A stretch of DNA of 64,000 bases from Gavia stellata (GCF_030936135.1 NC_082595.1:20721930-20785929); one strand, 5' to 3'. Positions 1-13,716 are shown, counted from the stretch's first letter. Notes: a model not told the origin generated them from the sequence alone. Numbers and translations are program-made.

Positions 1-3000
1 CCTAGGAGACAGAAGTAGTCTGCCTGCATTTTGTGTGTATATATACACACACATAAAATATGTAGAAATAATATATAAATAACATTTTAAAAAACACACA
101 GCTAACAATGAATTCTTCAATCCCCCACCATGCTGGGCAGCTATCAATCAGTCATCTGAGCTCAAATTGGAGCACCGCTATCCAATGCTCTCCCCTGCTG
201 TACCCTCACAGATACCCTGCACCTACCCCTCCCATTCCCAGAGTAAATTGCCTTCCACTGCAGAGAAGCACTCCCGCTATTCTGATACCGGTATTCACCA
301 CCAAGGCAGGACACCCTAATTTAGCCCCACACTGGCCTTCTGCAAACTGCTAATCCCCAACACACAGCTGTTTTTCAAGTGTACGGGCGTGAGCAAACCG
401 TAAACGATTTATGGCGCGTGGCAGGAAGACTCCTGGCTCCCTGTGTAGGCGGGGTTTTGGGACAAGATCATGCTTGGACTAATGTTTATATTGCAAGTTG
501 TCAGTCGGGTAGTAAATCATCTCTGGAGCTGCATAGTAATACAGCTTTCCCCATCCAGCTGGAGCCTTGATGACACTGAATCCTGTTATAGCCATTTCAG
601 ATACACCTGGGGACTATTTACAAAGGCATCATCTAATCAAGGAAAAATGGATACACATATAAGTAGACTCTACAGAAATTCTGCAGCCCAGCAAGTGTGA
701 TTTACTTTCAGGAATCAATCCAACATGATACGAGAAGCTTCCCAAAAGTGGCACTCTGTACTACCCCTAAAAGAAATTGGACTGAGTGCCTACACAGACA
801 TCTACTAACAGAGTGTATTGCTAGCAAAATGCAGTTACCTGAGAAAATCCTTCCGAGCAAAGTTTTAATTTCCTAGTATTTACATAACCACAGTGCAAGC
901 AATGCTTAGAAATTCAATTCTAAAAGTTCAAGAAATATATTTTGCATACTTCAGTGCATGAGGTGCTTGCTGCTCAGAAAAATGAAACCACTTAAAGGTA
1001 GGATGTGAACTTGAAGTCCATTCTCAAGAAAGATTACTTAAAACAACTCTAATTTTAAACAAATATCCTGCCATTTTCCATTATTTTCTTCTCCCCCATT
1101 TGAAAGGGCTGTGCACACAATACACATGGTATGGATCTCCCACAGGTAAAAAGGAAGGGGGAAGAGTTCTCAATAAGGAAAAAATTATAAATAAAAACAC
1201 AAGAAAAACCAGAACAGTGGAATTAACTGCAATCACTTTTCAGTTATGTGAGATAAGACCAGATTTCAAGTCATCTCCCTAGAATATTTTTAACCTTCCC
1301 GTTGGGCAGCAGCAGAGTCCTCACTAATGAGCAGTAAAGCTGCAGGATGAAATCTGATTTAGGAGACAACGAAGCAACGCATCTTTGGAAATTGTATAGA
1401 GCTTGTGCAGCAAGACATACCCAGGTCTAGATAGAGTTAGCCTGAGTAGCATATGCTAAAATAATGGTCAAAAACCTTACTGCCACAACGATTATCTAAT
1501 TATTATCTCAGGGAAACTAATTCTATAAAGTAAAACTTGCCTAAGGCTTTTTATGAGCTTAAGTATAATTCCCCAATAGTTAGAGAAACTACCTCATCTG
1601 TCCCTTTTGATTTCAGAACCATTCATGCATGAGTGTTACATTAATGCAGCTGGACAACTGAGACTTTAAACACAAGAGTAAGAAAATCCAGTCATGACTC
1701 CTACAACATTGCCAAAGCCAGCTTTATCACAGAGCCAAAATACAAATGCAGAACTCAACTAAAGACACAGTAGTCACTGTGGGACTCTCAGTTCTGAATT
1801 TGCTGACCCCTAGAAATCAGAAATTTGAACGAGTTCTCTCTTGCCACTAGCAGCAGGTCAGATCCTCTGTGCCTAAAAACCAGCCTAACCCTTGCAGGAA
1901 ACCTTACTTTCCAATCCTGACCCATTTCACTTCCTCAGCGTCACAAAACTTCTGTGTAAGTCAGTAACCCTTTACTCACAGCTGTTATGCCTGCCACAAA
2001 AGGGTTACATTGTGCCCTAAAGCACATGTTGTTCCCAGAACAGCCCATAGGGAGGGTATCCATACCAGGATCTCAAGGTTTCCATGACCTGCTCCTAGCT
2101 CTGAAAAATCACACATACACACTCTCTTTCCTTCAGGATTTCCCCCTGCATTTAGGCAGACATTATAAACACACACCTTTTTATACAGATCTCCATACCA
2201 CTGCCACTTACCTTTATTAGCCTATCCATCAAACCGATTGTATGCCTACTTGAACAAGCAGCACTGATGATTCTCTTGATCCTCAACAGATTGGACATGA
2301 GCACAGGACACAGACAGTAGTACATTGAGGCGCATGCTACAACAGACCAGATCTCACCTGAACAGCCTCAGAGCCCTTCCTTTCAGCCGCCTTCCAGACT
2401 AAAGTCCACTACAAGACTGCAACGTGGAGAGGCCAAACTCCACACATTCTTTTCCCTCTCACAAGCAAAGGCAAGAAGCACAAAGCGCTTTGCCTGACCA
2501 CTCGGCATGAAGAGACAATACTTACATGTCTTCACATTCATGAATAAGACAGTCCTCATCTATGGACTGCACTGTCTTTCCAAGGACCCTGCTCTACTTC
2601 AGCTTAAAATCCTCGACTACCAGGCCTAATCAGAGCAACTGGAGTGCTTTGTGGGTTTGTGTTTTTTTGGTTGGTGGGTTTTTTTTCCCCTAGTGTGGTT
2701 ATCACAAAAAAGAAAGGTTAGCGGGCAACCTAACATAGAAAGTAAGCGTGGTTCAATACCTTGCCTCTGACACAGGCCAATACAAGGTGGTTTAGAAAAT
2801 GGAGCAAGAAGCCCCACTGGACAATTATGGAACAAACTGCCCTTCCTTCAAACCTCTACCTGTTAGAGATTGGGTTATGTCTGAAAAATACACCTAAAAC
2901 AAGTTCTTTAGCTAAAGCAAGTCTGAACATTTCCATTCATAAGTGCTTGATCTTTTCTGAATCCCGCTCAGCTCTTAGCCTCAGTGCTATTATGTGGTAG

Positions 3001-6000
3001 CAAATTTCCACAGATTAGACATCATGTGAAAATACTTTAAAATCATTATTCAGTTTGATGCCTATCAGTTTCACTGAATTGCATTCACCTCAACTGAAGA
3101 ATACATTCCAGCTCCTTCACCTCTGCACAGCAGTATTCCTAAGGCTTGGCACCCAGCACTGTCAGAAAGCAGAGGAAAACTAAGCCCACCCAAGTGATGC
3201 TTATCCTGCATTCCAACCATTGCAACGCTATCCTCACACTCCTACACAGCCTTCAACGCCGTTTCCTTCCCAAGCACAGCTCCCAGGAGGACACTCCAGA
3301 GAGGGTGGCTCATGTCATTCCAAATATGAGACAGCCTGCAAGCTGCTGCTCTTGGTCCTCTCTGTCTGAACATATTAGCAATAAGACCATACATGAACAC
3401 CCTGACAGTGAACAGAACAGAACAATTTCCAGTCTGGAACAAACAAGGGGGCAAAAAAAGAGAAAATGTTGATTTAATTCAAAAAGATTCAGCCAGATAA
3501 GGCATTACAAGCCATGAAAACAAGCAAACCTCTCCTGGGAAGGGAAGAAAGGGGGGGATGTCTCAGACCCTGACTTGCACTCTATAGCAATTTCACCATG
3601 CTACAGAATATGCAGGACAGTGGATCAAACTTCATTTTGAAGTCACAACTTGGAATACCCTTTTCATCTCTCCTCCACTGAGCTTTACTAAAGCATTCAA
3701 CGCCACAGTATCCAAGCATCTTATAGACACTTGTTAGGGATTTGAGGAAGAGTGCATAAGATGGGCGTTAGTCATATTTTGCAACCAAAGAACGAAGAGT
3801 GAGAAACAGTAATGATCTGAACACGTTCAGACAATAAATCTGTGGCAGAAATTAGGTATCCTACATTGCAGTTCACAATTCACACTGCAGTGACATCCTT
3901 CCCCTCCAACCAAATGTAAAGGTACTTCAATTTTAAAAAGTAACATTCTTCCTGCTACAGTTACAGACCCAGTCAATCTAGATCTAAGGAAAAGCCCTCA
4001 GGCAGGGGAAGTGGCAGGGAAACAGGATGGACAATTTCATGCCCTAAGGCATTAGCCGTGTTTGCATAGATTACACACATAGTTCCTTTGCAGTCCTATG
4101 TAAAATGAATTTCAGAGAGGATCATATTTACCCAGTTACTAGTGACTTGAAGTACACAAAGCTCACACAAATGCCACAAGCACTTGCTCTCGCCATAGCT
4201 CAAGGTGTCGTACAAAAAGGGGATATCTTCCCAAACAAGGCCTTCAAGCAAGGAGATGAATGTATGCAGCTTCAGGACCTTAAATTTACTCACAAATCAT
4301 CAACCAAGTTGAACAGCCAAGAAAATCTGCTCTATTATGACAATTCCAGATCTTGACAACCCCAGTCAAAAGAGCAGAGATGCGTCCAAAAGGTGTCAAG
4401 CCAGATCCTCATTTCTAGTGAAGGAATCCTGCCCTCAATCTGTATTGCATGCAGACTCATTTGAGACCCCTACATGTTATATTTCTCCCAGCAACATGAA
4501 AAGCAGAGGGTTATTAGCCACTACTACATTATTCTTGTCACACTGTGCTGTAAAAGCTAGGTCCTTTCTAACAAGGACACAACACGGTTAATTCGTTATG
4601 ATCTAACCTCCAGAATTATTTCTTGGGACTACACTGTAGATGTGGTGACACATGGAAATCTCACAGAGTCCGGCTTTCAGTGTATCCTCTATAAAACATA
4701 GCAGACATTTTAACCTGTTAGGGAGCTCACCTTCAGAAAAACCATCAGCCTCCAGGATTCATAAGCATCAAGTCTACTTCAAACAACTACCGGAAAACAG
4801 AGTCACATTTTACTGAAACTTGTTTATTTTGCTATTGCTCAAACAGCTTGGCTTTCTTCACCTTTTTAAAAGCACTTTATATGCCACACCAGCTGCCACA
4901 ATCTTTTCTCCAAGCCAGCTCTGGTACCATTCACACCAACACGTTGACCAAAAACCACTTATCCCATCTGACTTTATTTATCCTGCTCTAGGACAAAAAA
5001 GGGGCAGACCTGCAAAGGACTATACCTCTTTCAAAGCTACAGTCTATTTCCCCTGCATACGATGCCACGTGATTGTACTTAAGAGTGGATAGCAGAGATA
5101 AGAACTCAGGGTTTTAAAGCTGCAAAGCAAGTGACTTAGCAGCAGCCAACAAACTACTCAAAACAGATTGGAAAAGAATGCAAGGTCATCTTTGGTTCAG
5201 AAAGCTGGTTTGAGGAGGCAACAGGTCTTGGCATATAATTCATACCCTCCTGACCCAATGCCTTGTTAATATTAAAGATTAAGATAGCCATGGGTTGCAC
5301 TTTGGAAATCTGCTGGCCCTGCTGAAATGCATTCGCATGATTTCAAGAGCACTGTGTGCCTGGGAAGGAATGAAAAGCCAAAAGCTTCTGATACCACAGC
5401 TAAGACCTGCTAGCTTAAATGCTGATTTAACATCCAGAAGGTGAAACACACTGTATGCAAAGCACTGTTGGAATACATACACTTCCTGCAGTGAATCACT
5501 AAGTGAAGAAAAGAGAAAGGAGTTGTACTAACAGTGATTTTGACAAGTAACTGAAAGGTATGAACAACTCAAAGGACCCAGCTGCTGGGTACCAAATAGC
5601 TCCCCCTCTAAACTAGATCTCAACAGTGAGGCCAGGAGAGGACAGAAAGGCCATCAGTACACCTGCACCACCCATCAGGGCATCAGTTAAAATACATATG
5701 GAAAAAACAACGTGGTGGAAAAAATAACGTAACAGAACAGAGGATCACTAGAATTACTTAACGTTGGCATCGCAATTATTGTGAGAGCAGGGTCATCGGA
5801 ACAGACTTCATTGGGATTCTGACTAGGTAGACCTCTTGTGATTACAGAGAATACAGCTACTTCAGCACTGACAGAACAGACTTTAGACTGCTTCTCTGGA
5901 TGGCACGTAAAGAGCATTGGCTTACAACTTTAATTAAGCTTTTCTTCCCAGGGGCTCTTACTGAATTCTTCAGGGTCACTCCCGTTTCACTGACACCCCT

Positions 6001-6900
6001 AGCCTCTCAATTCAGGCAATGTAGGCCTACTATGATGCAGAGAACTCCACAGAGAGGGACAGTTTTTCAGGTATGTAGTTCACATACTCTCAAAAAATTC
6101 AAAGTACTGGGACCAAAAGAACACAGTCTGACTCAGCATCAGCTCATTCCTGGCTTTCTTACCTGCTGTCTGATGCTTCAACAAGGATTCATTGCTTCCT
6201 CTTATGAAAGCCCTTTATCCCAGTTCCTTCTCTGAATCTGTAAAACAGAGATGCATACCTCTGAAAAGCTTTCTCTGGCACAGAACTATCTACATTTGAC
6301 AGATGATTTTTTTCAGCGGAAAACCTCCACCTGGATCTCTCAGATCTAGGTCATTGTCAGCCTTGCCAGACTTGCATATCATTTGCACACCCTGATGCCT
6401 ACCAATACAATCTCCTGCCCACCTAAAAATCCGTTTATTAGCACTCAATCTTTTACTCTGCTCCATGCACTGTCCTCAAGCCTAGAGCCAGGTGGAGTTC
6501 AGTGTTTACTGTTGACCCGTTTTTCTTTAAAGTCTTCCCATGTTGCCAGGGGCTGCTCACTAATTCTACAGTAGGAAGCATCCCTTCTGCTAAAGAGGGT
6601 GTCCAGGCTGCTAGAGAATTTCCCATTCCTCCCTGCCAGGTTTGGCACCAGGGGAGTGCTTCTCCCTCCCTTCTGCCCATGTCAGTTATTCTCTGGTTCC
6701 TTAACACACACATGCTCGCCCAGACTTGTTCCACTTTGCAGCTCCTACTCCAGCAATGCTCCCTGCACAGATACTGCTTTCTCATCCCCCATACCACCTA
6801 CCTCTCCATCACCCAGACAAGGCTACACTACACCCTGCATGGACCTGGTTCGGCCTGCCACTTCGATGCCTGCTCTGCTCCCCACCACAGGGCGCCCCCC
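1..6900. other. Gene-free AT-rich stretch, probable intron or flank of the left-hand gene
   Basis: No open frame here carries a recognisable domain or codon pattern, and no CR1, LTR or RNA gene was seen. The base composition is ordinary AT-rich non-coding DNA and changes sharply into a CpG island near 6900. If the island is the minus-strand promoter of TJAP1, as synteny suggests, this stretch would be its first intron or introns. TJAP1 is known to have non-coding 5' exons that could be hidden here. I looked for the conserved N-terminal coding region of TJAP1 and did not find it. A T/G-rich run at about 2650-2695 is low-complexity sequence. Confidence 0.5.
32..51. repeat. Perfect 20-nt palindrome of TG, TA and CA dinucleotides
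   Basis: The run consists of TG repeats, then TA repeats, then CA repeats, and equals its own reverse complement over 20 bases. It is a simple-sequence microsatellite that could extrude a hairpin or cruciform. No functional role is implied by the sequence. Confidence 0.9.
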
Positions 6901-7435
6901 AGGAGGGAGAGCTCCCTAATACCCTAATGGCCGAGGCGGTGGCACTACCACTCTTCCCCACGGGAATGGCCCCTTCCCCGGGGCCGGGGCCGAGGCTGTG
7001 GCCCTACCCCCCCCACCCCCCACCCCGCACCCGGCCCCCACCTGCCGCCCGCCCCGCCCGGCTGACTCCCCCTGCCCACGGTGCAACCCGCCCGGACCCG
7101 CTGCCCTCGGGGGACTCGACATCTCCTCCCGGCCCCAGGCCACGAACGGGGACAGGGAGAGCCCCCCGCTCGCAGGGCGCCGGCCCGAAGCCCGCCCGGG
7201 AAGGCTGACGAGGCCCGGGGGCGCGGGGGACCCCGCCCGGGCCCGGGCTCGCTCCCCAGCCGGTCGCGTTCCCCACTCCCCGCCCCCGGGGCCCCAGCCC
7301 GGCTCTGACCCGGTCGGGCTCGGCTCCGCCCGGGGTCCCAGTGACTTTGCGGCCGGTTCTGCCCCGGTTCAGCCCCGCCTCGGGCCCGCCCCAAACTTTG
7401 CCCCCGCTCGGCCCGGCCCCACGCTCTCGCTTCAC

Positions 7436-7447
7436 GCCGCCATTTTG
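7436..7447 (+). promoter_or_regulatory. YY1-type motif in the left CpG island
   Basis: The 12-mer GCCGCCATTTTG matches the well-known YY1 binding consensus, which is typical of housekeeping promoters near the transcription start. The identical 12-mer recurs in the ZNF318 island at 56341-56352. Binding is inferred from the motif only. Confidence 0.6.
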
Positions 7448-7795
7448 CCGCGGGGCACGCCGGGTAATCCGGCGGAATCCCCACGCCGCAGCGCAGCTGC
7501 GTCATCGGGCAGCACGAGAGGGGGCGGGGCTGGGCGCGGGGGCGGGCGGGCAGCGCGTCTCCCCCGTCACCGCGGCAACGCGAGGGGAGGGGAGGGGCGG
7601 GGGAGAGGGGCGACGGGATGAAACCAACGGGGCCGCGCGGGGCGGGGGCCAGGACGAGCGAACCCAAGTGCCAGCGAGAGGGGGGGCGGGGACGGTGCCC
7701 TCCCCTCAGGAGGGGGCGGGCCGGGCCGGGCCCCTCTGCCTCCTCTACCGGCGCCGCCAGCGGGCTCAGCCTGCCGCCGGGCCGGGCCCGCTTAC

Positions 7796-7950
7796 CCTCT
7801 CCAGGCTGGTGGGGTCCGGGGCCATAGGAGCAAACGGCGGGTGGCAGCTTCGGGCAGGTCCGCGTTCGTCTGGGAAGGCTTTGCCGGGCTGTTTGGGCCC
7901 CTTCGCCGACAGCCCGGTGGGGAGGGCTGCCCCCGTGCTCCCCGGTGAGA
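7796..7950 (-). other. Candidate non-coding first exon (minus strand, TJAP1?)
   Basis: Reading the minus strand, the sequence reaches AGAGG followed by GTAAGC, a strong vertebrate 5' splice site, with the exon ending at 7796 inside the CpG island. The transcription start is unknown, so the 5' limit is only a guess. No start codon with a recognisable protein follows, which would suit a 5' untranslated exon. A second minus-strand donor (CAG then GTGGGG) near 7033 is an alternative. Confidence 0.3.
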
Positions 7951-10900
7951 GGAGGTTCCCGCGAGGCCTTTGCACGGTTCTGCCCGTGGGGACGCTTGGG
8001 GAGACGATCACACCATGCGGTTATGTGTGGACGGTCGTATGCAATAAATCCCCCTGATGAGACAAGCCGGCTCAAAAAGTACCACCCAGGGCATGGCACA
8101 GGGGTAGTCCAACAAAGCGGGACCGTGTACCCTCAGGTAGGAAACTGGCAGGGTTGAGGTGTCTTCATACGTGTTTAGGGACACGGGATGGACTGACGGG
8201 CTGTTAGGTGCCTTTCGCTGCACGGCTCTGGCAGAGGCCTCTCGCCTGGCCGGGGAAGGATGCACAACCTGCCCCTGCCCCTGCCTTTACTTCTGGAGGC
8301 TCCAACGAAGCAGCCAGGCTGCAGCCCTTGGTCACCTCAGAGGCTACCTCCGATGTTACACGGTTGTCCCATATCCGAGCAGACCTTGAAAATGGGCAAC
8401 TCAACCTCTGAGCTGATGACGGTGACAGAAAAACAGTAGTATAGGCTGGTTAAGGCAATTAGAGCCCGTGGGTGTGCTCAGGACCCCAAAGTGTGCTCAC
8501 AGTAACTGCAGGTGATCTGCCCTCTTCAGGTCTTTGCCAGCCAGGACAATTAACCTGGAGGCAGTGTCCAGGATCAGCTCTTTCCCCTTGTTACATTCCT
8601 CAGTCCCTGAGAAACACCCTGACACTCTGAGGCATATCACAGCTTGTCACTAGGGAATTATAACCCCATCCGTGGGGCCAGGTAGAGAAGGAGGGAGAGG
8701 GGGAGAGCTGTGAATGGAAAAATCCACCTAAACCCCCCCCAAGGACAACTGCCTGTTTCTTAAAGGAGAGGGGTTGAGGACAGTGTGTACCAGTCAAAGG
8801 TGGACAAGAGCTAGTCAAACCTGGACACAATTTAAGTAATGTGTTTTGGTTGTTATTTGCAAAATCATCCACTCTATTGTTCTAGCCTTGGGACTTCAAG
8901 AAGACAATACATTTTACTTTGAACCAAGTCACCCCATTTATTCTGCTGTGAGCTCACACAGGTACTTTGTCCATTGCCTTTCATGCCTGGTGCATAGCCT
9001 TACTCACCCTCCCCCCCCCCCTTCCCTATTATTGTTTCTTCTACAAACATCTCCTGAGTTGATATTCACATGGTAAATAATGGAGCTTAGTCCACAGGAA
9101 ATTTGCATGGTCTAGAAAAGTCCTGATAATATTTGGAAGATGTTCCCCAATGTACTACATTTACAAAGCCTTCAGATTTGCCTTCAGGTAGTACCAGGCT
9201 TGCAGCACTGCAAACTCTGCCCAAATGGTCCCTTCTCTTACACAACAAAAGACAGGTGATCAGCAGGACCCTGCTTCCATGACCTTGGGATTATGGTGCA
9301 AAAACGTATGCTGCACACCCAGCAAGTGCCGTCTGCACCATGCCACACGTCAGCCAGGGATATTTCAAGAAAGCCTTTGGTACTTGTACCCCCATAAATT
9401 CTGCAAATCCTCCCTGTGCCGGAGTCAGATAACAAGCAGAAGGACAATGGCTCCAAGAATCCAGGCTGCCCATCTGCTCTGCACTTCCAGATTCTTGCTT
9501 CCACAGCGCCAGCTGATGAAATTTTCATAGCTGATGAGGTTTCTCATTTCCACTGGGCCTTGCTGCCTTGGAGCCTTCACAATTGTAGTCTGTTCAGGTT
9601 TCGGTGGGTGCGCACTGATGGCAGCAATGATTAGAGTCCTTTGCTTTCTTTTGGTGACCTTTCAGAGTAGGATCTCCAAGCTTTTTGCAAGTCTAGGTGA
9701 AACAAGCTCTGTGGGAAGGAGAGAGCTTGATGTTCAGATGGTCTCAGCATTTACTGCTTCCCTTAAACTTAACACTTCTCAAAATCAGATCCCAAGGTCA
9801 GGCAGCCAAATGGAGACAGGAACTAAACTCAGGATGCCTGAACACCAGTCACCTGCTCTGAGCACTGAAAAACACTCTTCCTCAGATCCTGAAGGCCTTG
9901 ATTCCCAGTCCCTCTCCCTCTCTCTCTCAACACATCCAACCTGCCTTTTCCCGTATCCGGTACATTTGTGAGCTGGACTCACCACTGCCCTGAGTCCAGA
10001 GATGTGACATGATGTGGAAGCATGACATTAGGTTACATTATATTCATTTATATAACACCATTAATACCAAAGTGCTGCTCCCTGCTAGAGCCAGTTGCTC
10101 GCTAAAGCCTCTGAAGTTCAATTAACAAGCACCAGGTAATCTAACACTTGACTCCCAATAATCCTTTTATTTTAAGGGGCCCCTGGCGGATGTAAAGCCC
10201 TCAGCAAACAGTTCTGGAAGTACATTTGAGATTCTCTCAAATACCAGCTGAATTTATGACCCTCACTGAAGAGCAGGGAGCAATCTCTTCAAAATACTTT
10301 CCAGCTGGCAGCACTTTATATAGACCCCTGTAACTGCATAAAAGGAACCCCTGGAGGGGCAGGTGCCACCCCGTGGAGGGACAAATCTCTCTAAAGTGCC
10401 TACAGTCTTGACTGGTGAAGAAGTAGATGCTGGAAGTAATGTCTCCCCAGCAGAAGAAGGCAGAGCAGGCTTGGTCCTCTCAAGTTCCCCACCAACCCAG
10501 GTCAAGCTGGGAAGACAGTGGGTGCTGGACCACCCTTTAGTGGTTGGTTCAGAGGCTGTCACCTGCCTGAGACTTGTGTGAAATCCCATTTCCTCCTGCT
10601 TGAATGCTGCAGTCCTGAAGGGACTCTTAGGAAACACTCACGCCCTCCACTACTTCTCCGACTCCAGCTATCTGAAGAGGCTGCACAGAGGATTCCCCAC
10701 TAGACCTCAGACGGGAAACCCTCAGAGGCAGAAGAGGATTCATGGATGGCTTGAGCCCACCAAATCCAAAAAAACCCCAAAACGTATTTTGAGCAGAGCT
10801 TGCCAGTACAAGAGGAGCCCAGCACCCAAAACCAACAGCATCTCGGGAACAGTAAGAACAGCAAAGCACAGCCAGCCTGGGACAGCCGAACAAGTCTGTG

Positions 10901-13716
10901 GATGCAGAATTGGACAGCCAAACACACCCTGCCAGTGTGCCTGGAGCATGCACCTACCAGAAAAATACAACCCACCAGTAAAACAGTTGCTAACAACACC
11001 CATGTGTATAATTCAGTCCATTCCACTACATAAGAGTGAGGGTTGGGGCTCAATTTTAACATGAAGATGCAACCCTCAAAAAACTCCCGGAGATTTTTCT
11101 ACAGGCAAACACTTTGCTGTCAGGATCCCCAGCAACAGCGGTTGAAGAACAGAACAGTGCTGACCCCTCCCAACCCAAAGTGCTGTTTGTCTTATGGGAC
11201 TGCCTAAAGGCACCCATCACGGTTGGGATGTAATTGTGCTGGGCACTGCACAGAAAGACAAGCAGACACAATATCCTACCCCCGAGGCTTGAATCTCTTG
11301 AACCTCTCTCAAAGCATCTCTGCCAATATGGGATGGAGGACGAAAGCAGAACTGGAGAACGACAACAGAAAACCACCGTCGCAGTACCCTGGCACTTGGC
11401 ACGCCTCCATGGTTTCATGCCATCATGGAGTTTGAGCAGAGAGGGATGTACAGCTCACACTGGTATTTCAAACGTACATAGGGGCACTTTCCCCCAACCT
11501 GTACACCCAATGAATACATTGCACATCAACACTTCCCCATTACAATTGCTGCCTATGCATGTTTCGTATACTTATAAATGCATATGTATAAAAATAAAAT
11601 AAATAAAATAGATATCAGTGACCCCTACTGGCCATTTCTAACTAGCCATAAAATAGTGCAGCAACAGCTGGCTCTTGCCTCTTGCCCTGTCCCTAGTGCA
11701 GTCTTTCATCGCAGGGCAGGGAGCGCAGAGCCTGGCAGTGGTGGATTTGTACTCTCTGCACTTGCCTTGCACCAGTTGCATCACTCCTGGGGGCAGGCAG
11801 CAGAAATCGGGGTCTTCTGACCTCGAGCAGTTGGTTGTGGCATCCCCCTCATCCCTCTGCTCACCACCAGCTCCATGCCACGTTCACCCCGTGAACCAGT
11901 CCTGGCTCTTGCACTGAGCCCTGCACAGGTGCCTCTAACTCCTATCCAGGGCTCTGCAAGGGACCAGGTACTGGGCTGTGACCTTATACAGGGTATATAT
12001 GCCAGAAAAAGCCTGTTCCCAGCTGGGACCCACGCCACAGTTACCACTGCTCCCTGGGGTGAGCTCCCCACAGGAGGAGCTGCCCCAGCACTGCACAGTT
12101 TCTCCTCCCTCAGCCTCGCCCGAGCCCCGCCAACGCTCTCAGCAAAGCTTTTGCCCCAACGGGTGCTAAATCCAGCATGGGTGCTGCTGTACAGCAGAGA
12201 CTGAAGTGCAGTCATCCTTCCAGGCCAGCGATTTAGCCTGGTGAAGGAGCGGAGGAAAACGGCACGTGTGGCCAAGGGGCAAGACGGCTGCTCCCAATGA
12301 AAGGTAAAACCCCACGGGAAGCAAAAGCTGGAGTCACGGTGTCAGCCTCAGACCAAGACTCGACTCGAGGGGCTCTGCCTCCCTTCCCCTTTGTCAAAAC
12401 TTGTTTAGCTTGTCATGCTAATAAAGCGTTTGAAATGAACGGAGTTAAAACTATGTGGAGAGGAAGAGGGGGGATGTCTCTCTCAGCGGAGCGTGCGGGG
12501 AGGTGGCGGAGGGGTTAGGCGTGACGCTGGCTCTCCCCAGTGCGCACAGGCAGATGGGGCTTCGTCTGGGTGTGGGGCTGAGCACTCGCCTGCATGCGAG
12601 GGGAGGTCACTGCATGCCAGGGTGTTGGGGATGGGACTTCACCAGGGTGCACAAATGGGGAGGAAGGAGCTGATCCCCTGAGCTCTCCGAGGGCAGAGCA
12701 TGGACTCACAGGCTCTTTCAGGCAGAGGCACATGGCTGTGTGTCGTCTCCCGAGAAGCCCTTCTGCATGCCTACCATGCGTCTCCAGCTCAGAGAGACCT
12801 TTTTTTGTGAAATCTGCAACACTGCTCTCCCTGCGCAGCTCTCGCTGTTTATAGGGACGGGTCCAGGCAGGCTGGAGAGGAATTACCTTTCCCTAGGACA
12901 CGCTTGGTGCTTGGCTGAGCACACTGCTTCCCTGCTTCACGGGAGCTGCTGAAGGCCAAGGAGCCAGTCAGTCTGCAATTAGCCTCCCCCCAACACTCGT
13001 CCACATCCCCTGGGGCTAGTAATTATGGACTCCCCTCCTCTGCATCCAGGGTTCAATGTGCCTTTCTAAGCACAGGCCGTAGTTTCGTGAAATGACCTTG
13101 AAATTCACTGCAACAGGCTCTCCTGCCAGGTTTCGCTGCAAACACAAAGATATGCCAACCTCTGTAAATACCCAGGAGCAAGCTCAGAGGCAAGCACCGA
13201 GGAAGCTCAAAACATTTGCTTCAAGAGATTCCCGTTAAATGCGTGTGCGCTCCCGGTGAGATTAAGAGGGTTCATTGCTAGAGCTGCCAGCTGGAAAGGG
13301 AAAGGGAGAGGACGTGGCGAGAGGTGGGCTTTGAGGCACTCAAGGGTGTGTGCCAGCAAAGGGAAAGCTTGGCAGACATCTTCTTCCCACTCCAGTCCTT
13401 CCAGATGGCCTCCTGGCAGTGGGAGGCAGGTGGGGGGAATGGGTACACCCACTGAAGTCTGTGCCCTTGGGAGAGCCTTGACATTAGCTGTCACACACAG
13501 ATGCAGAGGGAATCCAGAAATCACAGGGCAAAACAAGATCCTACCCCTTCTCGATGAACTCATGGGGTTTTTTTTGAAGTGGGATGACTCAGTCTTTTGA
13601 GCTGTGGGGGCTTCAAGATAAGACATCTTTTCTCTAGCCTCTCTCTCTATATATATACCTCAGTCTCTTTCCCTCCCCCCTGAAAGTCTAACTCCATTTG
13701 CCTTCAGGATTCAGTC

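Larger units (their letters stand above)
6900..8010. promoter_or_regulatory. CpG island, probable promoter of the left-hand gene (TJAP1 by synteny)
   Basis: CG dinucleotides are very dense from about 6940 to 7990, with many GC-box-like GGGCGG/CCGCCC words, against CpG-poor flanks. This is the hallmark of a constitutive vertebrate promoter. A YY1-type GCCGCCAT motif lies at 7436. On the minus strand a good splice donor (AGG then GTAAGC) ends a possible first exon at 7796. On the plus strand a weaker GTGAGA donor lies near 7946, so transcription could be bidirectional. In human, TJAP1 is the divergent neighbour of DLK2, which fits a minus-strand gene starting here, but no coding exon of it is in the window. 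Naming the gene is therefore inference. Confidence 0.6.

Noticed and set aside
1-6900. Coding exons of TJAP1
   Set aside because: The conserved N-terminal coding block was not found on the minus strand, so only the promoter is proposed and at reduced confidence.
6945-8099. 384-codon minus-strand open frame in the left CpG island
   Set aside because: Composition is Pro/Arg/Gly/Ala throughout, frames are open on both strands at once, and there is no domain. This is the usual effect of high GC content removing stop codons.
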